From assembly GCF_021403115.1 (NCBI RefSeq), contig NZ_JAJSSH010000004.1:1-64000 (forward strand): a stretch of DNA of 64,000 bases, written 5' to 3'. The position numbers and the translations under genes were made by a program. Below the pieces are notes generated by a model. The model was not told where the DNA came from, ran no database searches, and saw only the letters and a list, made by a program, of their open reading frames with translations. Source of the DNA: Sphingobium sufflavum. Its GTDB lineage: Bacteria; Pseudomonadota; Alphaproteobacteria; Sphingomonadales; Sphingomonadaceae. This document shows, in pieces, positions 54,383 to 63,549 of the stretch (position 1 is the stretch's first letter; every line of letters starts with the position of its first letter).

Positions 54383-56791
54383 TCAGCGCGACCCGATGGC
54401 GAAGCGCGCGGTGACGCCGAACTCCCGCGGCGGGGTGACCGTCACGCCGGAATAGCGACCGATGACCGTCGCGACGCCGGACAACTGGTACGGCGATGCC
54501 TCGACCGACACCGTTTTCGTGATGTTGGTGACGTTCTTGGCATAGGCCGAAATCTCCCACCCGCCATCGTTGGCGCGCAGGCCGGCGTAGAGGTTCAGCA
54601 GGCCATAGGCGCCGACATCGTCGAAGCGGTTGTTGGGATCGGTGAAGGACTTGCCCTTCCACGCGAACAGGCCGCGCACGAAGCCGTCCAGTTCGCCGGT
54701 CAGCGGGTGGTTATAGTCCGCCCGCACCGACCCGCTCCAGTCCGGCTGGAAGGAGGACCGCTGGCCGCCGCCAGGGCATTGGGCGAGATGTTCGCTGCCA
54801 TAGGCCGCCAGCATCTGGCCCACCGTCGGGATCACCGCATCGGGGATGCCGTCGGACCCGACCGCGCCCGTCGCATTGTTGAGCGCGTCGGCGCAGGCCA
54901 GCAGGGCATTGCCGATCTTGCTCTTGGCGTAGTTGATCGTGCTGCCGATGCTGAGGCGACGGGTCGGGTTGAAGCCGATTTCCGCCTCGACGCCATCGAC
55001 CTTCACCGGGACCGCGCTGACGAAGTTGAACTGGCCGACGGTCGGAATGGTGCCGATACCCGCCACCGTCTGATAGTTCACATAGGGGATACCGGCACCG
55101 GACGCGCGGAACGGGTAGTTTTTGAAATCCTGATGATAATAGGTCAGGTTCAGCGTCAGCTTGCGATTGAACCAGTCCGACTTCACGCCGATCTCATAGG
55201 ATTTGGAGGTTTCGGGCGCGAGGCGGACATGCGCGACCTCGATCGGCGTATAGGTGGCGGCGTTGAAATCGCCCGACGCGACCACACCGGGACGCCAGCT
55301 GCTGCCGGTCGCCGCATAGACCATCAGGCTGTCGGTGAAGCGATGGCGGATCGACGCGCTGTAAATGGTGTGGGTGATGTCATAGTTGTTGAGCGCCTCG
55401 CTGCGCAGCGTGCCGTTGAACACCAGCCCCGCGTCGCGGTTGACGGTCTGGATACGGCGGACGCCGCCCGAAATTTCCGTCTTCTCGCCCAGGTGCAGGG
55501 TAGCGTTGCCGAAGAAGGATTCCTCGGTCAACCGCCCGTTGCCGCCATTGCCCAGCCGGGAGATGTTGAGGAACGACGCGCTGCCGCCCAACGGAACGAC
55601 GGTGCCGATCGTGCCCGTGGTGCCGCCGGTGGTGGCGGAGTGGAAGTAGCCGACGACATAGTCGAACAATCCGAGCACCAGCGTCTGGTTCTGGAGGCGG
55701 ACCTCATGCGTGGTCGTGTCGCTGATCGTGTCGATGGTCTGGAGACCGGACACATTGGGGAAGAAGTTATTCTGGTCGGACGGCGTCACCGCATGGAATT
55801 TGGAATTGGAGACGGAACCGACATAGATCAGGCTCTGCCCGCCCAGCGCCAGTTCGGCGTTCCAGTTGTAATATTTGAACTTCTGCTGGAAATCGCGCGG
55901 CGTGCGCGCCGTTGCCAGACGGTCCGACGGCGAGATGGTGCCATAGTTGGGCGCACTGGCGGAGGGGACGGCCGACGGGTTGATCTGCGCATAGGATTGC
56001 GCCTGGTCGAAAGCCAGGCCGCGGCCCTGCAACGTCTGGTAGGTGAAGCCCAGCTTCAGGAAGTCGACCGGTTCGAAACGGACGCTGGCGCGGAGCGATT
56101 CCGTCTCCCGCTTGGGCGCGATGCCGCTGTTGACACTGTATACACGATCGCCGCGATTGAAGTCGTGCAGGCCCGCGATGCGCACGGCCAGCTTGTCCTC
56201 GATGATCGGAACGTTGATCGCGGCATTGAAATTGGTCGTCGCCGCCGAGCCGAGCGTGCCCATGACATAGCCGCCCGCTTCGCGCAGGTTGGGCTTGCGC
56301 GAGGCGATGGTGATGGAGCCGGACGGGGTCGCGCGGCCGCGCAACGTGCCCTGCGGTCCGCGCAGAACCTCGATCTGGCCAATGTCGTACATGGCCTGGA
56401 AAATCAGGCTCGACTGGATCGGCGAGTCGTTCAGATAATATTGGACGGTTCCGTTCTCACCGCTGACGAACACGTCATGATTGACGCCGCGCAACGACGA
56501 GCTGGAGCCGATTCCATTGGGGTTTGCGGACAGCGTCAGGCCGGGGACGACATTGGTGATGTCCTGGAAATTACGGATATTGAGCTTCTCGATGGTCTGC
56601 GCAGTCACGGCGTTGACCACCAGCGGCACGTCCTGAAGCGTCTCGTCGCGGCGGCGCGCTTCGACGATGATGATGTCATTGTCGGATGCGGCGCTGTCCT
56701 GCGGACCGGTCGGCTGCGGCGTCTGCGCGTAGGCGGGCGCGGCGATGGCGAAGACGCTCAGGCCGAGCGCAAGGATCGAATGACGGTTCAT
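54383..56791 (-). CDS. TonB-dependent outer-membrane receptor
   Basis: An 802-residue receptor with a signal peptide (LGLSVFAIAAPAYAQ), a likely TonB box (DIIIVEARRRDETL), a plug domain (QTIEKLNIRNFQDITNVVPG to IEVLRGPQGTLRGRATPSGS) and a long barrel ending in FGVTARFAIGSR. The plug GPQGTLRGRATPSG is common in sphingomonad receptors for aromatic or plant compounds. Upstream is an AT-rich promoter with a TTGGAC-N-GTCCAA operator. It is the nearest transporter to the esterase and CoA ligase genes and probably imports their substrate. Confidence 0.92.
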   Translation of the reverse strand: MNRHSILALGLSVFAIAAPAYAQTPQPTGPQDSAASDNDIIIVEARRRDETLQDVPLVVNAVTAQTIEKLNIRNFQDITNVVPGLTLSANPNGIGSSSSLRGVNHDVFVSGENGTVQYYLNDSPIQSSLIFQAMYDIGQIEVLRGPQGTLRGRATPSGSITIASRKPNLREAGGYVMGTLGSAATTNFNAAINVPIIEDKLAVRIAGLHDFNRGDRVYSVNSGIAPKRETESLRASVRFEPVDFLKLGFTYQTLQGRGLAFDQAQSYAQINPSAVPSASAPNYGTISPSDRLATARTPRDFQQKFKYYNWNAELALGGQSLIYVGSVSNSKFHAVTPSDQNNFFPNVSGLQTIDTISDTTTHEVRLQNQTLVLGLFDYVVGYFHSATTGGTTGTIGTVVPLGGSASFLNISRLGNGGNGRLTEESFFGNATLHLGEKTEISGGVRRIQTVNRDAGLVFNGTLRSEALNNYDITHTIYSASIRHRFTDSLMVYAATGSSWRPGVVASGDFNAATYTPIEVAHVRLAPETSKSYEIGVKSDWFNRKLTLNLTYYHQDFKNYPFRASGAGIPYVNYQTVAGIGTIPTVGQFNFVSAVPVKVDGVEAEIGFNPTRRLSIGSTINYAKSKIGNALLACADALNNATGAVGSDGIPDAVIPTVGQMLAAYGSEHLAQCPGGGQRSSFQPDWSGSVRADYNHPLTGELDGFVRGLFAWKGKSFTDPNNRFDDVGAYGLLNLYAGLRANDGGWEISAYAKNVTNITKTVSVEASPYQLSGVATVIGRYSGVTVTPPREFGVTARFAIGSR

Positions 56792-56836
56792 GAAAACCTC
56801 CCCTTGGGATATGTCGGCTAAATTAGCCTGACCAAA

Positions 56837-56849
56837 TTGGACTGTCCAA
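56837..56849. promoter_or_regulatory. Inverted repeat in the TonB receptor promoter
   Basis: TTGGAC-T-GTCCAA, a perfect 6-bp inverted repeat 45 bases upstream of the receptor start, next to the AT-rich stretch ATACATTTTAATATTTTTGA. This is a plausible dimeric-repressor operator; no matching regulator gene is adjacent. Confidence 0.45.
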
Positions 56850-57186
56850 ATACGTATACATTTTAATATTTTTGAAAAGATGCCGGGGAGAGGATTTTAC
56901 GGATGTTGCATGAACGCAACAGTGGCCCGATGGGGACGCGCACCCGATAAGCGACAATCCCCGTTTTTCGGCATGATGAAGGGCAGGATTCCACCTGCCG
57001 AGAGGTGCGCAACGCCACTATGGTATGACCAATGCTGTCCCATGTGTATCGCGATGCGTGGCTATTGGTCTTCCATGAAGCGGGAAACGGCGGGTGGATG
57101 CGGTCGATGCCATCGGCGCATCAGGGGGCGGGCATCCACCCTCCACCCGGCACCCGGCACCCGGCACCCGCATCCACCCCCCTGTC
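56850..57186. other. Gap with receptor promoter and a CACCCGG repeat
   Basis: No gene is recognised. The left part is AT-rich and is the likely promoter of the minus-strand TonB receptor. At 57144-57170 CACCCGG is repeated three times followed by CACCCG, just after the end of the LVIVD-repeat gene. Confidence 0.5.
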
Positions 57187-58662
57187 TCAGCGCCCCTTGC
57201 GAGCGACGCCCAGCCGGGGCAGGCCCACCGCCGCGCGAACCTCCGGCTTCAACCGCAGGACATAGAAGCCGCTGGCCTGGCAGGCCAGCCAGATGTCGCC
57301 CGTCTTCGGCAGATAGCGGACATGGCCGCCACAGCCGTCACCCGGCTTGAAATAGGCGACCTCCTGTGGCTTTGCCGGGCTGCGAATGTCGACGATGCGC
57401 AGGCCCGCCCACAGGAAGTTGAACAGGCCCAGCCGCGTGTCGGTCGCGCTGTCCACATCGTTGAAATGGAGCGTCGCGGTGCCCGCATCCGGCGAAATGC
57501 CGGTGCTGGCCTTTTCCGTCGCACTCCACGCCGGGCAGTTTTCGGTATGGTTCATCGCCAGCTTGACCTCGCCATCGACAAAGGGCTTTCGTTCGTCGGC
57601 GATATTGGTGATTTTCGGCCAGGAACCGGGGCAGGCCAGCAACTCGCCAGCGCCCACCAGATGGGGCACGCCCTTGATATTGGCGCGCATGACGGAATGC
57701 CAGCCGCCATGCTGCGCCGTGCCGATCAGGCGCATTTTCGGATCGGACCTGCCCGCCGCAAGATCGCTGTTGTCGAGGATATAGACGCCGCCCGCATCGG
57801 GACCGAGCCCCTCCCGGTTCGGCGGGAAAATCTTGACCCCTTTGTTGAGGTCGTTGCCCATGGAGGAAATCACCCCGGCATAGATGCGCTTCTCGTCCGG
57901 GCTGATCGAGATTTCATGCGCCGCGAACTCGAAACTGGAGCCGTCCGGGCGGGTCGCCGCGAACTTGCCGACATAACGGGGGTGCGCCATGTCGCTGATG
58001 TCCATCACCGCAATGCCGCCCTTGCCGGTGAAGGGGGCGATGATGGTGGCATAGAGATGCTTGCCGTTCGCCGACAGGGTCAGCGTATGGACGCTTTCCG
58101 GCCATTTGATTTCGGCCATATGCCGGGGGCGGGTGCAATCGGACACGTCATAGATGTCGGTGTAGGCGGCATCGTCCTTTGCCCCATAGGAGCCGGCGGC
58201 CAGCACCTTGTGGCCCGGTGCGGCGACGGCGTGCAGGGTTTCCGATGCATAGAGCGAACCGCGATCGCGCAGCAGCCCGACCTGTTTGGGAGCGGCGGGA
58301 TTGCTGACGTCCAGCACCGCCACGCCGAAACTCTCCGGGCGGGCCTTTGCGCCCCACATCAGGAAATTGGGCGAGGTGCTCGATACATAGGCGCACTGGT
58401 CGACCCAGGCGAGTTGCAGGTTGGAGTCGCGGCCGCCCAGCGGCGCATGGCCGACCAGTTGCACGCCCTTGCGATAGGATTGCGCCTGTATCTGGCCCGC
58501 CTCGCCCGGCATCGTCTGCCCTTGCAGGCCGGGTTCCGGCCGGTCCGCATCGGACGCGCCACCCTGCGCGGACACCGACCATGGCTGAAGCCCCAGGGTA
58601 ACCATCGCCGTCGCCAGCGCCAGACGCCGCGTCACGCGCGCCAAGGTGAAATTACCGCTCAC
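57187..58662 (-). CDS. Secreted LVIVD-repeat (beta-propeller-like) protein
   Basis: A 491-residue exported protein built from LVIVD repeats, seen as GVAVLDVSNPAAPKQVG, TDIYDVSDCTRPRHMA, GIAVMDISDMAHPRYVG and LRIVDIRSPAKPQEVA, which form a propeller. Start is GTG 58662 with GGAGAG seven bases upstream; the ATGs nearby are out of frame. A signal peptide (RLALATAMVTLGLQPWSVSA) follows. LVIVD proteins are found on cell surfaces, but the function is uncertain. Histidines in AAHEIS, GGWHSV and NHTENC may bind metal. It is cotranscribed with the nitroreductase (79-base gap). Confidence 0.85.
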   Translation of the reverse strand: MSGNFTLARVTRRLALATAMVTLGLQPWSVSAQGGASDADRPEPGLQGQTMPGEAGQIQAQSYRKGVQLVGHAPLGGRDSNLQLAWVDQCAYVSSTSPNFLMWGAKARPESFGVAVLDVSNPAAPKQVGLLRDRGSLYASETLHAVAAPGHKVLAAGSYGAKDDAAYTDIYDVSDCTRPRHMAEIKWPESVHTLTLSANGKHLYATIIAPFTGKGGIAVMDISDMAHPRYVGKFAATRPDGSSFEFAAHEISISPDEKRIYAGVISSMGNDLNKGVKIFPPNREGLGPDAGGVYILDNSDLAAGRSDPKMRLIGTAQHGGWHSVMRANIKGVPHLVGAGELLACPGSWPKITNIADERKPFVDGEVKLAMNHTENCPAWSATEKASTGISPDAGTATLHFNDVDSATDTRLGLFNFLWAGLRIVDIRSPAKPQEVAYFKPGDGCGGHVRYLPKTGDIWLACQASGFYVLRLKPEVRAAVGLPRLGVARKGR

Positions 58663-58741
58663 ATCATCTCTCCGTGTCAACCTGTCATTCTTCGTTTGGG
58701 CAAGGCGCGCCATACGCCGTCTCAACCCGCTTCAACTCGCC

Positions 58742-59416
58742 TCAGCCATGCCATGTCGTGAAGTCGTCCACGCCCACCCGCTCGCTGACCAGCCCGTTTT
58801 CGGGCGCCGAGGGGTCGATATGGCCCAGCGCCATGCCGGACAGCAGGATATGATCGTCGGGGATGCCCAGTTGGTCATGGACGACCGCGCCAATGTCGCA
58901 CCACGCCTGCTGCGGACAGGTTTCCAGCCCATGGCCGCGCGCCACGGTCATGACATTCTGCATGAACATGCCGCAATCGAGCCACGCACCGAGAGCCATG
59001 GCGCGGTCCATGGTGAAGAACAGGCCGACCGGCGCGCCGAAAAAATCATAATTGCGCAGCATCGCCTGGTGGCGCGCGGGCATGTCCTGCCGGTCGATGC
59101 CGTACAGCGCATAAAGGTCGAAGCCGACCTTGCGCCGCCGCGACAGATAGGGTTCCGGCATCTTCTCCGGCAGATAGGGATATTCCAGGCTGCCCTGCCC
59201 GGCATCGGCGGCGGCGCGGGCGGCGGCGGACAGCCGGGCCTGCGCCGCGCCAGTCACGACATGGACCAGCCAGGGCTGGATATTGGTGCCCGATGGCGCG
59301 CGAGAGGCCGCCGCCAATATGGCCCGCACCACATCCTCCCCCACCGGCGTCGGCAGGAAGCGGCGGACCGACCGCCGCCCGGTCACGGCCTCGATCACGG
59401 AGAGCGTCATGGTCAT
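58742..59416 (-). CDS. Nitroreductase-family oxidoreductase
   Basis: A 224-residue FMN enzyme of the nitroreductase fold: VTGRRSVRRFLPTPV near the start binds FMN phosphate, APSGTNIQPWLVHVV is the family stretch, and GLETCPQQAW with GMALGHIDPSAPEN comes near the end. Substrates may be nitroaromatics, quinones or enones. ATG 59416 overlaps the acyl-CoA synthetase stop by four bases, so the pair is coupled. Beside a CoA ligase it may reduce an unsaturated aromatic or enoyl compound, which is inference. Confidence 0.88.
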   Translation of the reverse strand: MTMTLSVIEAVTGRRSVRRFLPTPVGEDVVRAILAAASRAPSGTNIQPWLVHVVTGAAQARLSAAARAAADAGQGSLEYPYLPEKMPEPYLSRRRKVGFDLYALYGIDRQDMPARHQAMLRNYDFFGAPVGLFFTMDRAMALGAWLDCGMFMQNVMTVARGHGLETCPQQAWCDIGAVVHDQLGIPDDHILLSGMALGHIDPSAPENGLVSERVGVDDFTTWHG

Positions 59417-61080
59417 GCCCCCTGCGTCGCCGCCGCGAGAGCCTCCAGCCGCTGCGCCTTCAGCACGAACCGCTGCACCTTGCCGCTGGGCGTCTTGGGC
59501 AGGCTGTCGGTGAAATGCACCGCGCGTGGATAGGCATGGGCGGCGTAGCGGGTCTTGACCCACTGTTGTATCTCCCGTTCCAGTTCGGGCGAGGCGGCAT
59601 GGCCTGCGGTCAGCACCACAAACGCCTCGATCACCTCACCGCGCACCTCGTCGGGCACCGCGATGACCGCGGCCTCCGCCACGGCGGGGTGGGTGACCAT
59701 GGCGGATTCCACCTCGAACGGGCCGATGCGGTATCCGGCCATCAGGATCACATCGTCATCACGCGAGGAGAAGTGGAAATAGCCCTCCTCATCCACGCGC
59801 CCGGTGTCACCGGTCAGATAATAGCGACCATCGGCGGAGAATTTGCCAGCGGTCTTGGCGGGATCGCCGTCATAGCCACGGAAAAAGGCCAGCGGGCTGT
59901 CCGCCATGACCATCGCGACGCGGCCGACTTCATTGGCGCCGACCTCCCGGTCCTCCCGCTCGTCCAGAACCGTTGCGGTCCAGCCGGGCATCGCCTGCCC
60001 CATCGACCCGGCCTCGACCGGGCGCGCGACGGCGGGATTATGGTGATTGTTGATCAACATACCCGCTTCGGTCTGGCCATAATGGTCATGGACCGTGACA
60101 CCCAGCGCCCGCTCCGCCCAGATATTGACGTCGGGGGTCAGCGGCTCGCCCGCGCTGGACGCGGCGCGCAGGCTGAGCGGGGATGGCGGCGCGACCCCGT
60201 CGCTGCGCAGCGAACGATAGACGGTGGGCGCGGCGGCGAAGTTGGTCACGCCCTCCCGCGCCAATATCGTCATCGTCTTCTCGGCGGAAAAACCACCCTC
60301 GAACAGGATGCTGCGGGTCGCGGTGAGGAAGGTGGACAGCACGCCGAAATACAATCCATAGGCCCAGCCCGGATCGGCCGCGCACCAGAATATATCATCC
60401 TGCGGCCGCAGCCCATGGCCGAACTCGGCGTAGGAATGGAAGGCCGCGAGCGCGCGCAGCGGCACCACCACCCCCTTGGGATTGCCCGTGGTGCCGGATG
60501 TGTAGATGTGGATGAACGGCGCATCGCCGCCCATGACGGCGGCCGCAATGCCCGGCTGCGCCGTCGCCATCAGCGCGTCGAAGGCCAGCGCACCCTCCGC
60601 CGCCGCGCCGGTCGTGATGACCTGCCACGGCGCATCCGCCGGCATCCCCTCGCCCGCCGCCAGCTTGGGCTGCTGGCCGGGATCGCACACCACCAGCTTC
60701 GCACCGCTGCCGGTCAGGCGATAGGCGATGGCGGGCGGCGCAAAGGCGGTGAACAGCGGCACATGCACCGCGCCCAGCCGCCATATGCCCATCAGCGTGA
60801 CGAGATAGTTGCGGCTCTTGCCCATCAATGTCGCCACCCGGTCGCCCGGCCGGACGCCCAGCGATTGCAGGACGGCGGCAAAACGCTCCGATTCCGTGCG
60901 CAACTCGCCATAGCTTATGTCCCGCACGGACAGGTCGGCGGCGATCACCCGATAGGCGAGCCTGCCAGCGTCCCGGCTGTCGCACAGCAATTGCGCGGCG
61001 CAGGCATCGGGCGCGGAATAGAGCGCATCCATCTGCGCAATGCGGACGGTGACGGCGGGGGGCGTTGCGATGCTGGGCAT
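59413..61080 (-). CDS. AMP-dependent acyl-CoA synthetase
   Basis: A 555-residue ANL-superfamily ligase activating a carboxylic acid with ATP and CoA. Core motifs are YTSGTTGNPKG (193-203), YGQTEAGM, YYLTGDTGRVDEEGYFHFSS (hinge following) and the catalytic lysine Lys534 in LPKTPSGKVQR. The closest general type is medium-chain or aromatic acyl-CoA/acetyl-CoA synthetase (GWAYGLYFGVLSTF). It is separated from the upstream esterase gene by a terminator, so it may have its own promoter. It would take up an acid released by the tannase-family esterases. Confidence 0.92.
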   Translation of the reverse strand: MPSIATPPAVTVRIAQMDALYSAPDACAAQLLCDSRDAGRLAYRVIAADLSVRDISYGELRTESERFAAVLQSLGVRPGDRVATLMGKSRNYLVTLMGIWRLGAVHVPLFTAFAPPAIAYRLTGSGAKLVVCDPGQQPKLAAGEGMPADAPWQVITTGAAAEGALAFDALMATAQPGIAAAVMGGDAPFIHIYTSGTTGNPKGVVVPLRALAAFHSYAEFGHGLRPQDDIFWCAADPGWAYGLYFGVLSTFLTATRSILFEGGFSAEKTMTILAREGVTNFAAAPTVYRSLRSDGVAPPSPLSLRAASSAGEPLTPDVNIWAERALGVTVHDHYGQTEAGMLINNHHNPAVARPVEAGSMGQAMPGWTATVLDEREDREVGANEVGRVAMVMADSPLAFFRGYDGDPAKTAGKFSADGRYYLTGDTGRVDEEGYFHFSSRDDDVILMAGYRIGPFEVESAMVTHPAVAEAAVIAVPDEVRGEVIEAFVVLTAGHAASPELEREIQQWVKTRYAAHAYPRAVHFTDSLPKTPSGKVQRFVLKAQRLEALAAATQGA

Positions 61081-61119
61081 GATCGTGCCTGTTCCTGAAA
61101 GATCGAATGAAATAGGCTA

Positions 61120-61153
61120 CCAGCGCCCGGTCACAATCACGACAGGGCGCTGG
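61120..61153 (-). terminator. Terminator of the tannase-family gene
   Basis: CCAGCGCCC and GGGCGCTGG form a 9-bp stem with a 16-base loop 36 bases after the esterase stop. On the minus strand it is followed by TAGCCTATTTCATTC, a T-rich tail. Confidence 0.6.
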
Positions 61154-61188
61154 CAGCGATGACAGCTTAAGGGCGAGGCGGGGTCACA

Positions 61189-63027
61189 CTAGTCGACCAG
61201 GCCCGCCTGACGTCCGGTTTCGCCGACCTGAAGCAGGCGCTTGTCCTTGGCCGAGCAGCTCCAGTTGGCCGCATCCTTCACGTCGCCCTTGCCGCTGTAG
61301 TTCGCCATTTCCGGGAACTTGCACATGGTCGAGGTCCAGTTGGGGAATTGCAGCGCCGGGGCCGGCTTCGCGCCGGGGGAGAATTCATGCGCGGCGACGC
61401 TCAGGCGGATCGCGTCCGGCGCCTTGCCCTTCTCCACCCAGTTTTCCATCGTGCCCATCGCGTCGAAGGCGTTGGGACCGATGCCGGTGATGCTGCAATG
61501 GGCGGTGCCGGGCAGCAGGAACAGCCGCGCCTTCTCCTGCACCTTGGCATAGCCGCCATGCTTCTTCGCCAGCTTCTTGTAATAGTTGATCGAACTGAGC
61601 GGCGTCAGCTTCTCGTCGCTGAAATTATGCCAGATCATCAGCTTGGTCTTGCCGTTCATCAGGCGCGCGGAATTCTCCATGAGATGGCCCGCGCCGAGCC
61701 GGATCTCCTCCTTGACCTTCGCCACTTCGGCGGCGGAGAAGACGACGCGGAAGGCGTTGACCGGCCCCGGTCCACCCGCCTTGAAGCTGTAGTTGGCGGC
61801 GACGGAGAACGCCGGGTCGTTCTTGTGCACGAATATCTTTTGCAGGTCCGCGCCCAGCGTGCCGATCCCCAGCGGATATTGCAGTTCGCTGATCGAGTAA
61901 CCGGGCTGGATGACATTGCCCTGCTCATCAGTCGTGGCGGTCACCAGCGTGCTCACCGTCTCCACCTGCGCCTTGGTGAAGCACGTGTCGCCGGGCGTAT
62001 CGCCGGTGCAGACCGGCAGGTCGCGATCCGGGCGGAAGTTGCAGGCGGCAGGGTTCTGGATGATGCCGTCCTTGACCCCGTCGAGGCCGTCGCACTGCTT
62101 TTTGACGATCGTGTCGAGCAGGCCATAGAGCGATGCGGACAGGCGGTTGGCGGGCGACTGGGACAGGCGCAGGTCAACGCCCGTCGTGTGGATGCCCATG
62201 CCCACGGGATCATAGGGCGACCCTGCGATGATGCCGTCGAACTTCTCCGGGAAATAGGACACCGCGACCATCGCGTCGCGACCGCCGCCCGAACAGCCGT
62301 TGAAATAGGAGCGGGCGATGCCGCGCGGGGCACCCTTGGCGCTGGCGTAGAAGGCGGTGGTGAACTCCTTGCCCATGTCCGCCAGCACGACGTCGGCGCG
62401 ATAGAGGAAATCGTCGATCGCATCCTGATCGACCGACCCGTCCTTCTTTACGGCCCAGTCCGCGCTGCCCATGCCGGTATGCCCCTCGTTGGTGGCAAAG
62501 ATGGCATAGCCTTTTTCGAGGAGCTGGCCGGGATAGCCCTGCGCGGTGACGATGACCGACGGCATGGCGGGATTGCTGACATAGAATTGGCCGCAATGGC
62601 CGCTGCACCCGAGCTGGAGATATTTGCCGTTCCAGTTGGTGGGGAAGCTGGCGAGGAAACCGGCTGTCTTGCCGGTCTTGGCATTGGTCACGAAATTGCC
62701 CGACACCTGGCAGAAGGCGGGGACCGTGCCCTTGGCCGCGACGAAATGAGTCGCGCTGCCGAAGTTGGTGGTTTGCACCGCACCGAGCGTGACGGCCGTG
62801 CTGGTCAATTTGGCGGCGACCGCACTGGCGGCGGTGGCATCGCACATTGTCTGCAAGGATGCGTCGGACACCAGAGGTGCTTTTGGCGCGGTGTCACCAC
62901 TGGCGGCAAAGGCAGCGCCGGGCGCAAGGCTCATGGCGAGGCCCGCGATGCCGCCCGCCGCCAGCAACCGCGAAAACCGGCTGCCATTCCGCGCGGAAAA
63001 ACCCCCGTTGATAGTCATGTCGTGCAT
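61189..63027 (-). CDS. Tannase / feruloyl-esterase-family hydrolase
   Basis: A 612-residue secreted esterase. A signal peptide ends near APGAAFAASG. The tannase-family catalytic set is visible: serine in YFNGCSGGGRDAM with its neighbouring cysteine, the partner cysteine in LPGTAHCSITG carrying the histidine, and an acid between them at MIWHNFSDEKLTPLSSINYY. The Cys-Ser...His-Cys arrangement forms the disulfide known in this family. Members cleave gallate, ferulate or terephthalate monoesters. Starts at 63027 or 63018 are both possible behind AGGAATGAGG. It lies divergent from the ankyrin gene, with a TACCAA-N4-TTGGTA operator between them. Confidence 0.9.
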   Translation of the reverse strand: MHDMTINGGFSARNGSRFSRLLAAGGIAGLAMSLAPGAAFAASGDTAPKAPLVSDASLQTMCDATAASAVAAKLTSTAVTLGAVQTTNFGSATHFVAAKGTVPAFCQVSGNFVTNAKTGKTAGFLASFPTNWNGKYLQLGCSGHCGQFYVSNPAMPSVIVTAQGYPGQLLEKGYAIFATNEGHTGMGSADWAVKKDGSVDQDAIDDFLYRADVVLADMGKEFTTAFYASAKGAPRGIARSYFNGCSGGGRDAMVAVSYFPEKFDGIIAGSPYDPVGMGIHTTGVDLRLSQSPANRLSASLYGLLDTIVKKQCDGLDGVKDGIIQNPAACNFRPDRDLPVCTGDTPGDTCFTKAQVETVSTLVTATTDEQGNVIQPGYSISELQYPLGIGTLGADLQKIFVHKNDPAFSVAANYSFKAGGPGPVNAFRVVFSAAEVAKVKEEIRLGAGHLMENSARLMNGKTKLMIWHNFSDEKLTPLSSINYYKKLAKKHGGYAKVQEKARLFLLPGTAHCSITGIGPNAFDAMGTMENWVEKGKAPDAIRLSVAAHEFSPGAKPAPALQFPNWTSTMCKFPEMANYSGKGDVKDAANWSCSAKDKRLLQVGETGRQAGLVD

Positions 63028-63086
63028 CCTCATTCCTGTGGGATCGGATGGTCCGTTGCCCCGGATTCTCCTCTTCCCCTATTGCC

Positions 63087-63102
63087 TACCAATCATTTGG
63101 TA
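63087..63102. promoter_or_regulatory. Inverted repeat between divergent esterase and ankyrin genes
   Basis: TACCAA-TCAT-TTGGTA is a perfect 6-bp inverted repeat beside TATATATGAC in a 91-base divergent intergenic region. It is a good candidate operator controlling both genes; the regulator is not in this window's right end. Confidence 0.5.
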
Positions 63103-63118
63103 TATATGACAAGAGACT

Positions 63119-63517
63119 ATGATGAGAAGCTGGAAAAATAGGCGCGGCCTGCTCCTTTTGGCGGCATGTCTGGCGGGTGCGCAGGGGTCGCTGGCCATGG
63201 CCGGTCCCCTCGACGATGCGCGGGACAATATCGTCGCGGGCCGGGTGTCGGAGGCGATCCTGGCGATCAGCATCGGCGCTATCGGCGTCAATGCGCCCGA
63301 TGAGGAGGGCTATACGCTGCTCCACCATGCCGCGCGCGTAGGGTCGCTGGATGGCGTCACCCAGTTGCTGGACCGGGGTGCCGACCCGACGATCGCCGCG
63401 CGCAATGGGGACATAGCGCTGAAGCTGGCGACGAACCCGGACGTGCGGGCCGCGCTGATCGCCGCCATGCCCGCGCAGCCTGCCACCCCCGCGCCCGCGC
63501 CCGCCAAGGCCCCCTGA
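63119..63517 (+). CDS. Small secreted ankyrin-repeat protein
   Basis: A 132-residue protein with a signal peptide (RRGLLLLAACLAGAQGSLAM) and about two ankyrin repeats, the clearest being EEGYTLLHHAARVGSLDGVT followed by QLLDRGADPTIAARNGD. It ends in a Pro-Ala tail. Ankyrin repeats mediate protein contact; export suggests a periplasmic partner. It lies between two tannase-family esterase genes on the opposite strand, so a chaperone or scaffold role for them is possible but unproven. The ribosome site is weak (AAGAG). Confidence 0.8.
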   Translation: MMRSWKNRRGLLLLAACLAGAQGSLAMAGPLDDARDNIVAGRVSEAILAISIGAIGVNAPDEEGYTLLHHAARVGSLDGVTQLLDRGADPTIAARNGDIALKLATNPDVRAALIAAMPAQPATPAPAPAKAP

Positions 63518-63549
63518 CGCGAGGCTGGCCGGGGGAGGCCGCCACGCCA

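Noticed and set aside
54707..56821. Long plus-strand frame opposite the TonB receptor
   Set aside because: Antisense shadow; the receptor on the minus strand has a signal peptide, plug and barrel.
61348..63141. Long plus-strand frame opposite the tannase-family gene
   Set aside because: Antisense shadow with no domain features.
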